From Streptomyces canus (GTDB taxonomy: Bacteria; Actinomycetota; Actinomycetes; Streptomycetales; Streptomycetaceae): a stretch of DNA of 64,000 nucleotides. The stretch spans positions 4,402,001 through 4,466,000 of the forward strand of contig NZ_CP107989.1 of the NCBI RefSeq assembly GCF_041435015.1, given 5' to 3'. The notes beneath the pieces are model-generated. The model saw nothing but the letters and a program-made list of their open reading frames with translations. It was not told the DNA's origin and made no database searches. The translations under genes were made by a program, and so were the position numbers. Below are positions 44,735 to 52,661 of the stretch, in pieces (positions within the stretch are counted from its first letter, which is position 1; each line of letters opens with the position of its first letter).

Positions 44735-45046
44735 TCAGGAAGTCTGCGGGGCCTGCCCCTGAGGACGGCTCGCCTCCTCGGCGGCTTCGTCCTCCTGGCT
44801 GCGGTTCGCCTCCAGGTTGGCCTTCATCCGGTCGACCCGCTGCACGACCTTGATGGAGGCTCGGTCACGCTCCTTGCGCAGGACCACGAAGCTGATCGGA
44901 GCCGAGAGCAGCAGGGAGAGCAGGACGATCCACATGCCGTTGGAGTCGCCGAGGCCGCGCGGGGCGAGGCCGGAGTAGACGAGGCCCCAGACGACCACGA
45001 GGCAGCCCACCAGGATCCCGAGGCGCATCAGCGTGTAGCGGAGCAT
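44735..45046 (-). CDS. DUF4229 family small membrane protein
   Basis: The 103-residue protein starts MLRYTLMRLGILVGCLVVVWGL, with two membrane helices (about 7-25 and 38-55), then a charged cytoplasmic tail rich in Lys, Arg, Glu and Gln that may be coiled coil. This pattern matches the actinobacterial DUF4229 family. ATG 45046 is preferred to the upstream GTG in the same frame. Function unknown. Confidence 0.82.
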   Translation of the reverse strand: MLRYTLMRLGILVGCLVVVWGLVYSGLAPRGLGDSNGMWIVLLSLLLSAPISFVVLRKERDRASIKVVQRVDRMKANLEANRSQEDEAAEEASRPQGQAPQTS

Positions 45047-45142
45047 GTCAATCCACTCTTCCGTATCCGTATCGAACGGCCCGAACACCCCAAAGGGGCA
45101 CCGTCCAGTGAAGCACGCCGGGCACCCGGCCCTCGAACGGGG

Positions 45143-45667
45143 TCAGGTGAGCGGCAGCAGCATGATCACGTCGTCCCGGTCGTCGCCCGGTACGACGCGG
45201 ATCGCGCCGGGTACACGGCCGACCTCCTTGTAGCCGCAGGAGCCGTAGAAACGCTCCAGACCGAGGCCGCCGCGGCAGGTGAGCCGTATCGCCTCGATGC
45301 CCTCGAAGGTGCGGGCCGCGTGGGCCGCCGCCGAGAGGAGGTCGCGGCCGTAGCCCCTGCCCTGGTGGCGGGGGTGGATCATGACCGTGTACAGCCACAC
45401 CCAGTGGGTCATGAGCCGGTGCGTGTTGAAGTGGAAGAAGGCGGTGGCGGCGACCTGTCCGTCCTCGTCGCGTCCGACGAGCAACCGCGTCCGCCCCTCC
45501 TCTATCGCCGCGACGTGCTTCACCAGCTCGGGGCGGATCGTCTCCCGGCCCACCGGCGCCACGAAGCCGACGGCGCCGCCCGCGTTGGAGACGTCCGTCC
45601 ACAGGTCGAGGACCTCTTCGCGGAGCGCGGGGGTGACGGCCGGGTCGAGGGTGAAGGTAAGGGGCAT
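45143..45667 (-). CDS. GNAT family N-acetyltransferase
   Basis: The 174-residue protein has the acetyl-CoA-binding segment MIHPRHQGRGYGRDLLSAA (about 95-113) and the C-terminal GGLGLERFYGSCGYKEVGR typical of GNATs. Substrate unknown. It stands alone between DUF4229 and udgX, with a clean ATG at 45667. Confidence 0.88.
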   Translation of the reverse strand: MPLTFTLDPAVTPALREEVLDLWTDVSNAGGAVGFVAPVGRETIRPELVKHVAAIEEGRTRLLVGRDEDGQVAATAFFHFNTHRLMTHWVWLYTVMIHPRHQGRGYGRDLLSAAAHAARTFEGIEAIRLTCRGGLGLERFYGSCGYKEVGRVPGAIRVVPGDDRDDVIMLLPLT

Positions 45668-45725
45668 GAGGCAAGGTTAGATATTACGCATCTGCCGCCT
45701 CAAGGGGGTTCCGGCGTCACCTACG

Positions 45726-46376
45726 TCACCCCAGCGCCCGGGCCGCCACCTCCAGGTCCGCCACCAGGCCGCGGTACGCGCCCTCCCTGTCCTCGGCCCG
45801 CAGTACGGCCGACGGGTGCACGGTCGGCACGAGCCGCTCCCGTCTGCCGTGGATCTCCTCCTCCAGCACGGTTCCGCGCACCTGCGTCACCCGGAACGAC
45901 GAGCCGAGCAGCGCCTTGCCCGCGGTGGCGCCGAGGACCACGATCAACTCCGGTTCGACGATCTCCAGCTCCTTGGCGAGCCAGGGGCCGCAGGCCGTCA
46001 TCTCCCGGAGGCTGGGCGCCTTGTGGATACGGCGCTTGCGTGGCTCGGCCTGCGTGAACTTGAAGTGCTTCACGGCGTTGGTGACGTAGGCGTCCGCCGG
46101 TTCGACACCGGCCTCCGCGAGGGCACGGTCGAGCAGCTTGCCGGCGGGACCGACGAAGGGCTTCCCCTGCCGGTCCTCCTGATCGCCGGGCTGCTCCCCG
46201 ACGAGCATCACGCGCGCGTGTACGGCGCCCTCGCCGAACACCGTCTGGGTCGCGTCCCGGTGAAGCGGACAGCCACGACAGCCGGCGGCGGCCTTGCGCA
46301 GAGCGGCCAGACCGCCGCGGCCGGGAACGAAGGGTTCGGCGGTGTAGGCGTCTTCGGGTGACGTGGTGCTCACCAT
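45726..46376 (-). CDS. udgX: UdgX-like uracil-DNA glycosylase
   Basis: DNA repair enzyme of 216 residues. It belongs to the family 4 UDG fold: GEQPGDQED (60-68), the VTNAVKHF block and HPSAVLR. It also has the RKRRIH insertion (113-118), the signature of UdgX, in which the motif His traps uracil-containing DNA in a covalent complex (established for M. smegmatis UdgX). Iron-sulphur ligands Cys33, Cys36 and Cys129 are visible; the usual fourth Cys position in VTNAVK(C) is His104. The ATG at 46376 is clear. Confidence 0.9.
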   Translation of the reverse strand: MVSTTSPEDAYTAEPFVPGRGGLAALRKAAAGCRGCPLHRDATQTVFGEGAVHARVMLVGEQPGDQEDRQGKPFVGPAGKLLDRALAEAGVEPADAYVTNAVKHFKFTQAEPRKRRIHKAPSLREMTACGPWLAKELEIVEPELIVVLGATAGKALLGSSFRVTQVRGTVLEEEIHGRRERLVPTVHPSAVLRAEDREGAYRGLVADLEVAARALG

Positions 46377-46440
46377 GGTGGGCGAGTACCCGGGGTGGGA
46401 GAACGCGAACGAAGGGGACGACTTGTGCCGGGAGCGGCCG

Positions 46441-46613
46441 CGGGCCGGTGGGGGCCGGTCGCGCAGTTCCCCGCGCCCCTGCGTGGCTGCAGCTGCCGTC
46501 CGCCGAGCGTCGGCGTCGCCGCGGGCGGGCCCGCGCGACCGAACAGGGCCACTCGCGCCGGAAGCACGACTGCGGGCCGGTGGGGGCCGGTCGCGCAGTT
46601 CCCCGCGCCCCTG
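46441..46613. repeat. Pair of identical 41-bp repeats (46441-46481 and 46573-46613)
   Basis: The sequence from CGGGCCGGTGGGGGCCGGTC to CGCGCCCCTG occurs twice in the same orientation, 132 bp apart, in the 254-bp gap between udgX and mqnE. This GCGCAGTTCCCCGCGCCCCT-type element is a common Streptomyces intergenic repeat. The intervening sequence has no gene. Confidence 0.85.
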
Positions 46614-46630
46614 GGCGTCCGACCTCGGGG

Positions 46631-47794
46631 TCAGAGCCGCATCGGCTGCGGTGCCTCCCGGCGCCCCGCGTCCGGACCGTCGTACTCGCGGATGATCTCG
46701 TACCGCGTGTTCCGCTCCACCGGGCGGAAGCCCGCGTCGCGGATCAGGTCCAGCAGGTCCTCGCGGGTCAGTTTGTTCGGGGTGCCGTAGTTGTCGGCGT
46801 CGTGGGTGATCTTGTACTCGACCACCGAGCCGTCCATGTCGTCCGCGCCGTGCTGGAGGGCCAGCTGGGCGGTCTGGACGCCGTGCATGACCCAGAAGAC
46901 CTTGACGTGCGGGACGTTGTCGAACAGCAGCCGGGAGACCGCGAAGGTCTTCAGGGCCTCCGCGCCCGTCGCCATCCGCGTGCGCGCCTGGAGGCGGTTC
47001 CTGACCTTGCCGTCCTTCACGTCCACGAAGTCGTGCTGGTAACGCAGCGGGATGAAGACCTGGAAGCCGCCGGTCTCGTCCTGGAGCTCGCGCAGACGCA
47101 GGACGTGGTCGACACGGTGCCTGTGCTCCTCGATGTGGCCGTACAGCATGGTGCTCGGGGTCTTGAGACCCTTCTCGTGCGCCAGGCGGTGGATCCGGGA
47201 CCAGTCCTCCCAGTGGGTCCTGTGGTCCACGATGTGCTGCCGGACCTCCCAGTCGAAGATCTCCGCGCCACCGCCGGTGAGGGACTCCAGGCCCGCGTCG
47301 ATCAGCTCGTCCAGGATCTCCGACGCCGACAGACCCGAGATGGTCTCGAAGTGGTGAATCTCCGTCGCGGTGAAGGCCTTCAGGGAGACGTCCGGAAGCG
47401 CGGCCTTCAGCTCGCGCAGCGACCGCGGGTAGTAGCGCCACGGCAGGTTCGGGTGCAGGCCGTTGACGATGTGCAGCTCGGTGAGGTTCTCGCCCTCCAT
47501 CGCCTTGGCGAGCTTCACCGCCTCCTCGATGCGCATCGTGTACGCGTCCTTCTCGCCCGGCTTGCGCTGGAAGGAGCAGTAGGCGCAGGACGCCGTGCAC
47601 ACGTTGGTCATGTTGAGGTGGCGGTTGACGTTGAAGTGGACGACGTCGCCGTTCTTCCGCGTCCGCACCTCGTGCGCGAGGCCGCCGAGCCAGGCCAGGT
47701 CGTCCGACTCGTACAGTGCGATGCCGTCCTCACGGGTCAGCCGTTCACCGGCCCCGACCTTCTCCTCCAGCTCGCGCTTGAGCCCGACATCCAT
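46631..47794 (-). CDS. mqnE: Aminofutalosine synthase
   Basis: Radical SAM enzyme that joins 3-enolpyruvylbenzoate to an adenosyl radical to make aminofutalosine. The 387-residue protein has the CTASCAYC cluster motif (Cys66, Cys70, Cys73) and MqnE-like FTATEIHHF and GGGAEIFDWEVRQ segments. The ATG at 47794 gives the family-typical length. An Lrp-type regulator and the UbiX/UbiA/UbiD genes follow to the right. MqnA at 22837 supplies its substrate. Confidence 0.95.
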   Translation of the reverse strand: MDVGLKRELEEKVGAGERLTREDGIALYESDDLAWLGGLAHEVRTRKNGDVVHFNVNRHLNMTNVCTASCAYCSFQRKPGEKDAYTMRIEEAVKLAKAMEGENLTELHIVNGLHPNLPWRYYPRSLRELKAALPDVSLKAFTATEIHHFETISGLSASEILDELIDAGLESLTGGGAEIFDWEVRQHIVDHRTHWEDWSRIHRLAHEKGLKTPSTMLYGHIEEHRHRVDHVLRLRELQDETGGFQVFIPLRYQHDFVDVKDGKVRNRLQARTRMATGAEALKTFAVSRLLFDNVPHVKVFWVMHGVQTAQLALQHGADDMDGSVVEYKITHDADNYGTPNKLTREDLLDLIRDAGFRPVERNTRYEIIREYDGPDAGRREAPQPMRL

Positions 47795-47841
47795 GCCCAC
47801 ACCTCTTCCGACGACCCCGAACGACTCCGACAACCGTACGT

Positions 47842-48297
47842 CTACGCCTCTTCGGGCAGCTCTCCGACCCGGTTCTCCCACTTCGTGGAGAGCACGATCG
47901 TGGTACGGGTCCGGGAGACGCCCTTGGTCCCGGACAGCCGCCGGATGATCTTCTCCAGACCGTCGACGTCCGACGCCCGGACCTTCAGCATGTACGAGTC
48001 GTCGCCCGCGATGAACCAGCAGTCCTCGATCTCGCCGAGGTCCCTCAGCCGGCGCGCCACGTCCTCGTGGTCGACCGCGTCCCCCAGCGAGATGCCGATC
48101 AGCGCGGTGACGCCGAGGCCGAGCGAGGCGGAGTCGACGGTGGCGCGGTAACCGGTGATGACCCCGGCCGCCTCCAGCCGGTTGATGCGGTCGGTGACGC
48201 TGGGTCCCGACAGACCGACGAGGCGCCCCAGCTCCGCGTAGGAGGCCCGGCCGTTCTCCCTCAGGGCCTGGATGAGCTGCCTGTCCACCGCGTCCAT
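47842..48297 (-). CDS. Lrp/AsnC family transcriptional regulator
   Basis: The 151-residue protein has an N-terminal helix-turn-helix (about 5-60, AELGRLVGLSGPSVTDRINRLEAAGVITGY) and a C-terminal RAM ligand-binding domain (about 65-145). It lies 47 bp upstream of mqnE on the same strand and 58 bp downstream of the ubiX-like gene, so it may respond to an amino acid or aromatic signal and regulate menaquinone genes. That role is inferred from position. Confidence 0.93.
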   Translation of the reverse strand: MDAVDRQLIQALRENGRASYAELGRLVGLSGPSVTDRINRLEAAGVITGYRATVDSASLGLGVTALIGISLGDAVDHEDVARRLRDLGEIEDCWFIAGDDSYMLKVRASDVDGLEKIIRRLSGTKGVSRTRTTIVLSTKWENRVGELPEEA

Positions 48298-48355
48298 GCG
48301 ATCGAAGCCTTCCGCTGAAAAGTGCCTGAAGTGATGAGAGGTACTGCCACGTGCC

Positions 48356-49039
48356 TTACCGACCCGACGTGCCGCCGCCCAGCTCGCCCTCCCAGCGGCG
48401 GTACAGCCCGTGCCCGACGCCTGCCGCGTCCAGCACCCGCCCGGCGACGAAGTCCACCAGGTCCTGGATGTGGGTGGCGCCGGCGTAGAAACCCGGCGAG
48501 GCCGGGACCACGCTCGCGCCCGCGTCGTCGAGCGTGACGAGGTGCCGGAGGGTCTGGCCGTTCAAGGGGGTCTCCCGTACGGCCACGACCAGCCTGCGGC
48601 GCTCCTTGAGGGTGACGCTCGCGGCCCGCTGCAGCAGGTCCTTGGAGAGGCCGAGGGCGACTCCGGCGACGCAGGCGGTGGAGGCGGGGACGATCAGCAT
48701 CCCCTTGCTCGGATACGACCCCGAGGACGGCCCCGCTGCCAGGTCCCCGGCGTTCCAGTACCGCACGTCGGTGATGTCCGCCTCGAAGGTGCCGGGCTTG
48801 CCGTCGGCCCCCCGGTCCAGCCATTCCCGCAGGTCCTCGCGCCAGTGCGCGTCCCGGAAGGAGATCCCCGTCTCGTCGAGGAGGGTGAGCCGCGAGGCGC
48901 GGGAGATCACCAGGTCGACGCTCTCGCCGGCGGCGAGGAGCGCACGCAGCACGGACGCGGCATACGGGGTGCCGGAGGCGCCGGACACCCCTACGATCCA
49001 AGGCGTACGCCGCGTCTCTCCTGGCTTGACTGGGTTCAC
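48356..49039 (-). CDS. Flavin prenyltransferase UbiX family
   Basis: Enzyme making the prenylated FMN cofactor that UbiD-type decarboxylases need. The 227-residue protein has the UbiX N-terminus WIVGVSGASGTPYAASVLRALL, the conserved IVPASTACVAGVALGLSKDLLQRAASVTLKERRRLVVAVRETPLN block and a PASPGFY loop. GTG at 49039 is the likely start. It serves the UbiD homologue at 50652 in late menaquinone synthesis (called MqnM by some authors, from memory). Confidence 0.93.
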   Translation of the reverse strand: MNPVKPGETRRTPWIVGVSGASGTPYAASVLRALLAAGESVDLVISRASRLTLLDETGISFRDAHWREDLREWLDRGADGKPGTFEADITDVRYWNAGDLAAGPSSGSYPSKGMLIVPASTACVAGVALGLSKDLLQRAASVTLKERRRLVVAVRETPLNGQTLRHLVTLDDAGASVVPASPGFYAGATHIQDLVDFVAGRVLDAAGVGHGLYRRWEGELGGGTSGR

Positions 49040-49130
49040 ACCCCCGAGCCTATCCGGCGTCACAGAGTGGGAACCGGCCAAGGGGTCCGGTCGTTCCTTG
49101 GATGGGGACGAGTGAGTGGTGGGGGTCGCC

Positions 49131-49727
49131 ATGACGAGCAGGGAACTCGAGTGGTCGCGCGGTGATCGCGCCAAGGCCGCGGCCAAGCTGATGGTGGGCT
49201 GGGTCGCGCTGCTGTGGCTGCTGGAAGTCGTGGACGTGGCGAGCGGCCACGCGCTCGACGGCCTCGGCATCACGCCACGCACCCCGTCCGAGCTGGTCGA
49301 CGTCGTCCCGGCCGCCTTCATCCACTTCGGCTTCGCCCATGTGGCCGCGAACAGCGTCCCGCTGCTGGTCATGGGCTTCCTCGCGGCCCTCGGCGGCCTG
49401 CGCCGGTTCGCCGCCGTCTGCGCCCTGATCATCGTGGCCGACGGCCTGGGCGTCTGGCTCATAGCCCCGGCCCACACCAACACGGCGGGCGCGTCGGGCC
49501 TGATCTTCGGCCTGTTCGGCTACCTGCTGGTCAGCGGCTTCGTGGAGCGGCGCCCACTGGGGGTGCTGGTGGGTCTGCTGGTCGGTGCGGTCTGGGGCAC
49601 GTCGATACTGGTGGGCCTGGCGCCCACGCAGTCGGGCGTCAGCTGGCAGGGGCACCTGCTGGGACTGGTGGCGGGAGTGGCGACGGCGTTCGTGTTCAAG
49701 CGCCGGACGCAAGCGTCGGACGCCTGA
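49131..49727 (+). CDS. Rhomboid family intramembrane serine protease
   Basis: Polytopic membrane protease of about 198 residues with six predicted helices. It shows HFGFAHVAANS in helix 2, the catalytic Ser in TNTAGASGLIFG and the catalytic His in SWQGHLLGL. Both dyad residues are present. The ATG at 49131 has a GGTGGGGG site 6 nt upstream; a GTG at 49116 is an alternative. It is divergent from the ubiX-like gene and convergent with the ubiA-like gene. Substrates unknown. Confidence 0.9.
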   Translation: MTSRELEWSRGDRAKAAAKLMVGWVALLWLLEVVDVASGHALDGLGITPRTPSELVDVVPAAFIHFGFAHVAANSVPLLVMGFLAALGGLRRFAAVCALIIVADGLGVWLIAPAHTNTAGASGLIFGLFGYLLVSGFVERRPLGVLVGLLVGAVWGTSILVGLAPTQSGVSWQGHLLGLVAGVATAFVFKRRTQASDA

Positions 49728-49752
49728 ACCCGCCTGACGGCGCGGGGCCGTG

Positions 49753-50655
49753 TCAGACCGTCAGTCCCCGCACCAGCAGATCCAGCAACGCACACACGAA
49801 CAGGGCAATCCCGATGAAGCCGTTGACGCTGAAGAACGCCCGGTTCAGGCGGGACAGATCATGCGGCCGCACGATCGAGTGCTCGTAGACGAACGCACTC
49901 GCCACGATCATCAGCCCCACCCAGAAGAACCCGCCCGCCTCCGTGGCGACGGCGTACCAGATGAGGAGGGACATCGTCAGGAAGTGACAGACCCGGGCAC
50001 CCCAGATCGCCGCCGGGATACCGAAGCGCGCCGGCACCGACATGACGCCGATCTCCCGGTCCGTCTCCACGTCCTGGCAGGCGTAGATCAGGTCGAACCC
50101 GCCGATCCAGATACCGACGGCCAGGCCCAGGACGACCGCGTCCCAGGACCACTCCCCGGTGATCGCGAGCCAGCCGCCCACCGGTCCCATCGCCTGGGCG
50201 AGACCCAGGATGGCCTGCGGGAAGTTCGTGAACCGCTTGCCGTACGGGTAGACCACCATCGGGATGACGGCGACCGGGGCCAGCGCCAGGCACAGCGGGT
50301 TCAGCAGCGCCGCCGAGCCGAGGAAGACCACGACCGCGACCAGCGCACCGGTCCAGGCGTGCTTCACCGACATCGCACCGGTGACCAACTCCCGCTGCGC
50401 CGTCCGGGGGTTCCGCGCGTCGATCTCCCGGTCGATGATCCGGTTGACCGCCATCGCGAAGGTCCGCAGGCCGACCATGCAGATCGTCACCAGGAGCAGC
50501 CGCCCCCAGTGGATGTTCCGGTCCCACGCGAACATCGCGGTGAGCGCGGCGATGTACGCGAACGGCAGCGCGAAGACCGAGTGCTCGATCATCACCAGCC
50601 GCAGGAAGGTTTTCGTGCGTCCCGGTTGCGGGAGTGCCGCGGAGGCGCTGCTCAC
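49753..50655 (-). CDS. UbiA family prenyltransferase of the menaquinone pathway
   Basis: Membrane prenyltransferase attaching the polyprenyl chain to the 1,4-dihydroxy-6-naphthoate ring. The 300-residue protein has both Asp-rich motifs, NRIIDREID (about 70-78) and DLIYACQDVETDREIG (about 188-203), plus about nine helices. GTG at 50655 overlaps the ubiD-like stop by 4 bp. Location with UbiD and UbiX homologues and the presence of mqnA/C/E point to the futalosine route (named MqnP by some authors). Confidence 0.94.
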   Translation of the reverse strand: MSSASAALPQPGRTKTFLRLVMIEHSVFALPFAYIAALTAMFAWDRNIHWGRLLLVTICMVGLRTFAMAVNRIIDREIDARNPRTAQRELVTGAMSVKHAWTGALVAVVVFLGSAALLNPLCLALAPVAVIPMVVYPYGKRFTNFPQAILGLAQAMGPVGGWLAITGEWSWDAVVLGLAVGIWIGGFDLIYACQDVETDREIGVMSVPARFGIPAAIWGARVCHFLTMSLLIWYAVATEAGGFFWVGLMIVASAFVYEHSIVRPHDLSRLNRAFFSVNGFIGIALFVCALLDLLVRGLTV

Positions 50656-52103
50656 AGTCCGTACTCCTTCCACCGGCGGTCGACCTTCGCCGCCGTCTCC
50701 GGGTCGGACAGCACCATGTCGGGCCAGCCGCCGTCACGCGTGTAGCCCTCCTCGGGCCACTTCTTCGTCGCGTCGATGCCCGCCTTGCCGCCCCAGAACT
50801 GCTGGTAGGAGGCATGGTCGAGGTGATCGACGGGTCCCTCGACGACCGAGAGGTCACGGGCGTAGTCCGTGTTGCCCAGCGCCCGCCAGGCGACCTCGTG
50901 CAGATCGTGCACGTCGCAGTCGGCGTCGACGACCACGATCAGCTTGGTCAGGGACATCATGTGTGCCCCCCACACCGCGTGCATCACCTTCTGCGCGTGC
51001 TTCGGGTACTTCTTGTCGATCGAGACGATCGCGCAGTTGTGGAAGCCGCCCGCCTCGGGCAGGTGGTAGTCCACGATGTCCGGCACGATGATCTTCAGCA
51101 ACGGAAGAAAGAACCGTTCCGTCGCACGGCCCAGCGGTCCGTCCTCCGTCGGGGGGCGGCCCACGACGATCGACTGAAGCAGCGGCCGCTTCCGCATCGT
51201 CACGCAGTCGATCGTCAGCGCCGGGAACGGCTCCTGCGGGGTGTAGAACCCGGTGTGGTCGCCGAAGGGTCCCTCCGGCAGCATCTCGCCCGGCTCCAGC
51301 CACCCCTCGATGACCACCTCGGCCTGCGCCGGGACCTGGAGCGGGACCGTCTTGCAGTCCACCATCTCGATCCGCTTGCCCGCGATGAACCCCGCGAAGA
51401 GGTACTCGTCGATGTCGCCGGGCAGGGGGGCGGTGGAGGCGTAGGTGACCGCGGGCGGGCAGCCGAAGGCGATGGCCACCGGGAGGCGTTCGCCCCGCCG
51501 GGCCGCGACCTGGTAGTGGTTGCGGCTGTCCTTGTGGATCTGCCAGTGCATGCCGATCGTGCGCTTGTCGTGGCGCTGAAGGCGGTACAGACCGAGGTTG
51601 CGGATCCCGGACTCCGGGTCCTTGGTGTGGGTCAGGCCCAGGTTGAAGAAGGACCCGCCGTCCTGCGGCCAGGTGAAGAGGGCGGGCAGCTGGTCGAGAT
51701 CGACGTCGTCCCCGGTGAGGACGACCTCCTGGACCGGCGCCTCCTTGACCTTCTTCGGCGGTACGTGGGTCATCGCACCGAGCTTGCCGAAGGCCTCGCG
51801 CACGCCCACGAAGCCGTGCGGCAGCTCGGGCCGCAGCAGTCCGCCGATCTTCTCGGAGATGTCGCCGTACGACTTCAGGCCGAGGGCCTTCAGGAGCCGC
51901 CGGTCGGTCCCGAAGACGTTCATGGCGAGCGGCATGGCGGACCCGCGGACGTTCTCGAAGAGCAGCGCGGGACCGCCCGCCTTCTGCACCCGGTCGACGA
52001 TCTCCCCGACCTCGAGATACGGGTCGACCTCGGCCTTGATCCGCTTGAGGTCTCCCTCGCGTTCCAGTGCCCTGAGCAGGGAGCGAAGATCGTCGTAAGC
52101 CAT
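50652..52103 (-). CDS. UbiD family decarboxylase of the menaquinone pathway
   Basis: Prenyl-FMN-dependent decarboxylase removing the carboxylate of the prenylated naphthoate. The 483-residue protein shows the UbiD signatures: GIRNLGLYRLQRHDKRTIGMHWQIHKD, AIAFGCPPAV, LPEGPFGDHTGFYTP and HEVAWRALGN. The ATG at 52103 is clear. It is coupled to the ubiA-like gene and relies on the UbiX-like protein for its cofactor (named MqnL by some authors). Confidence 0.95.
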   Translation of the reverse strand: MAYDDLRSLLRALEREGDLKRIKAEVDPYLEVGEIVDRVQKAGGPALLFENVRGSAMPLAMNVFGTDRRLLKALGLKSYGDISEKIGGLLRPELPHGFVGVREAFGKLGAMTHVPPKKVKEAPVQEVVLTGDDVDLDQLPALFTWPQDGGSFFNLGLTHTKDPESGIRNLGLYRLQRHDKRTIGMHWQIHKDSRNHYQVAARRGERLPVAIAFGCPPAVTYASTAPLPGDIDEYLFAGFIAGKRIEMVDCKTVPLQVPAQAEVVIEGWLEPGEMLPEGPFGDHTGFYTPQEPFPALTIDCVTMRKRPLLQSIVVGRPPTEDGPLGRATERFFLPLLKIIVPDIVDYHLPEAGGFHNCAIVSIDKKYPKHAQKVMHAVWGAHMMSLTKLIVVVDADCDVHDLHEVAWRALGNTDYARDLSVVEGPVDHLDHASYQQFWGGKAGIDATKKWPEEGYTRDGGWPDMVLSDPETAAKVDRRWKEYGL

Positions 52104-52190
52104 GGGGTCCAGTATCCCCGAGCCGCTACCCTGACCCCGTCAGGGGCCTGTCACAGGCTCCACACCACGTTCCCTGGGGGCCAAAAGCAC

Positions 52191-52580
52191 ATGTTCCGGC
52201 TGCTGATGTACCTGATCCCGCTGGCGCTGACGATCTACGCGTTCATCGACTGCCTCAACACCCCCGAGGACGAGGCCAAGCACCTCCCCAAGATCGCCTG
52301 GGTCTTCATCATCCTGCTGTTCTGGATCGTCGGCCCCGTCGCGTGGCTCGCGGCCGGCAAGCTGCGCACCCCGCCGGCGAACGGCCGTACGCCCTCGGAG
52401 TGGCACCGCAACCACCGCATGGAGTACGTCGCTCCCGACGACAACCCCGAGTTCCTGAACTCCCTGAAGGCGGACAACAAGAAGGACGAGGCGCTCCTCA
52501 AGGACTGGGAGGCCGACCTGCGCCGCCGCGAGGAGGAGCTGAAGCGCCGGGAGTCCGGCGAGGACCCCAGGGCCGACTGA
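52191..52580 (+). CDS. PLDc_N domain small membrane protein
   Basis: The 129-residue protein has two N-terminal helices (about 3-20 and 36-56) typical of the PLDc_N (phospholipase D-nuclease N-terminal-like) domain (LTIYAFIDCL and WVFIILLFWIVGPVAWL). A long charged cytoplasmic tail ends in a KDWEADLRRREEELKRRE coiled coil. No catalytic motif is present. Common and conserved in actinomycetes; function unknown. Confidence 0.85.
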   Translation: MFRLLMYLIPLALTIYAFIDCLNTPEDEAKHLPKIAWVFIILLFWIVGPVAWLAAGKLRTPPANGRTPSEWHRNHRMEYVAPDDNPEFLNSLKADNKKDEALLKDWEADLRRREEELKRRESGEDPRAD

Positions 52581-52661
52581 CAAGCTGTACGCCACCGAGC
52601 CCCCCGAAGCGGACATTGCGCCCCTGGGCGCGAGCGGACGCGAGCCGGACACTTACCTCGC

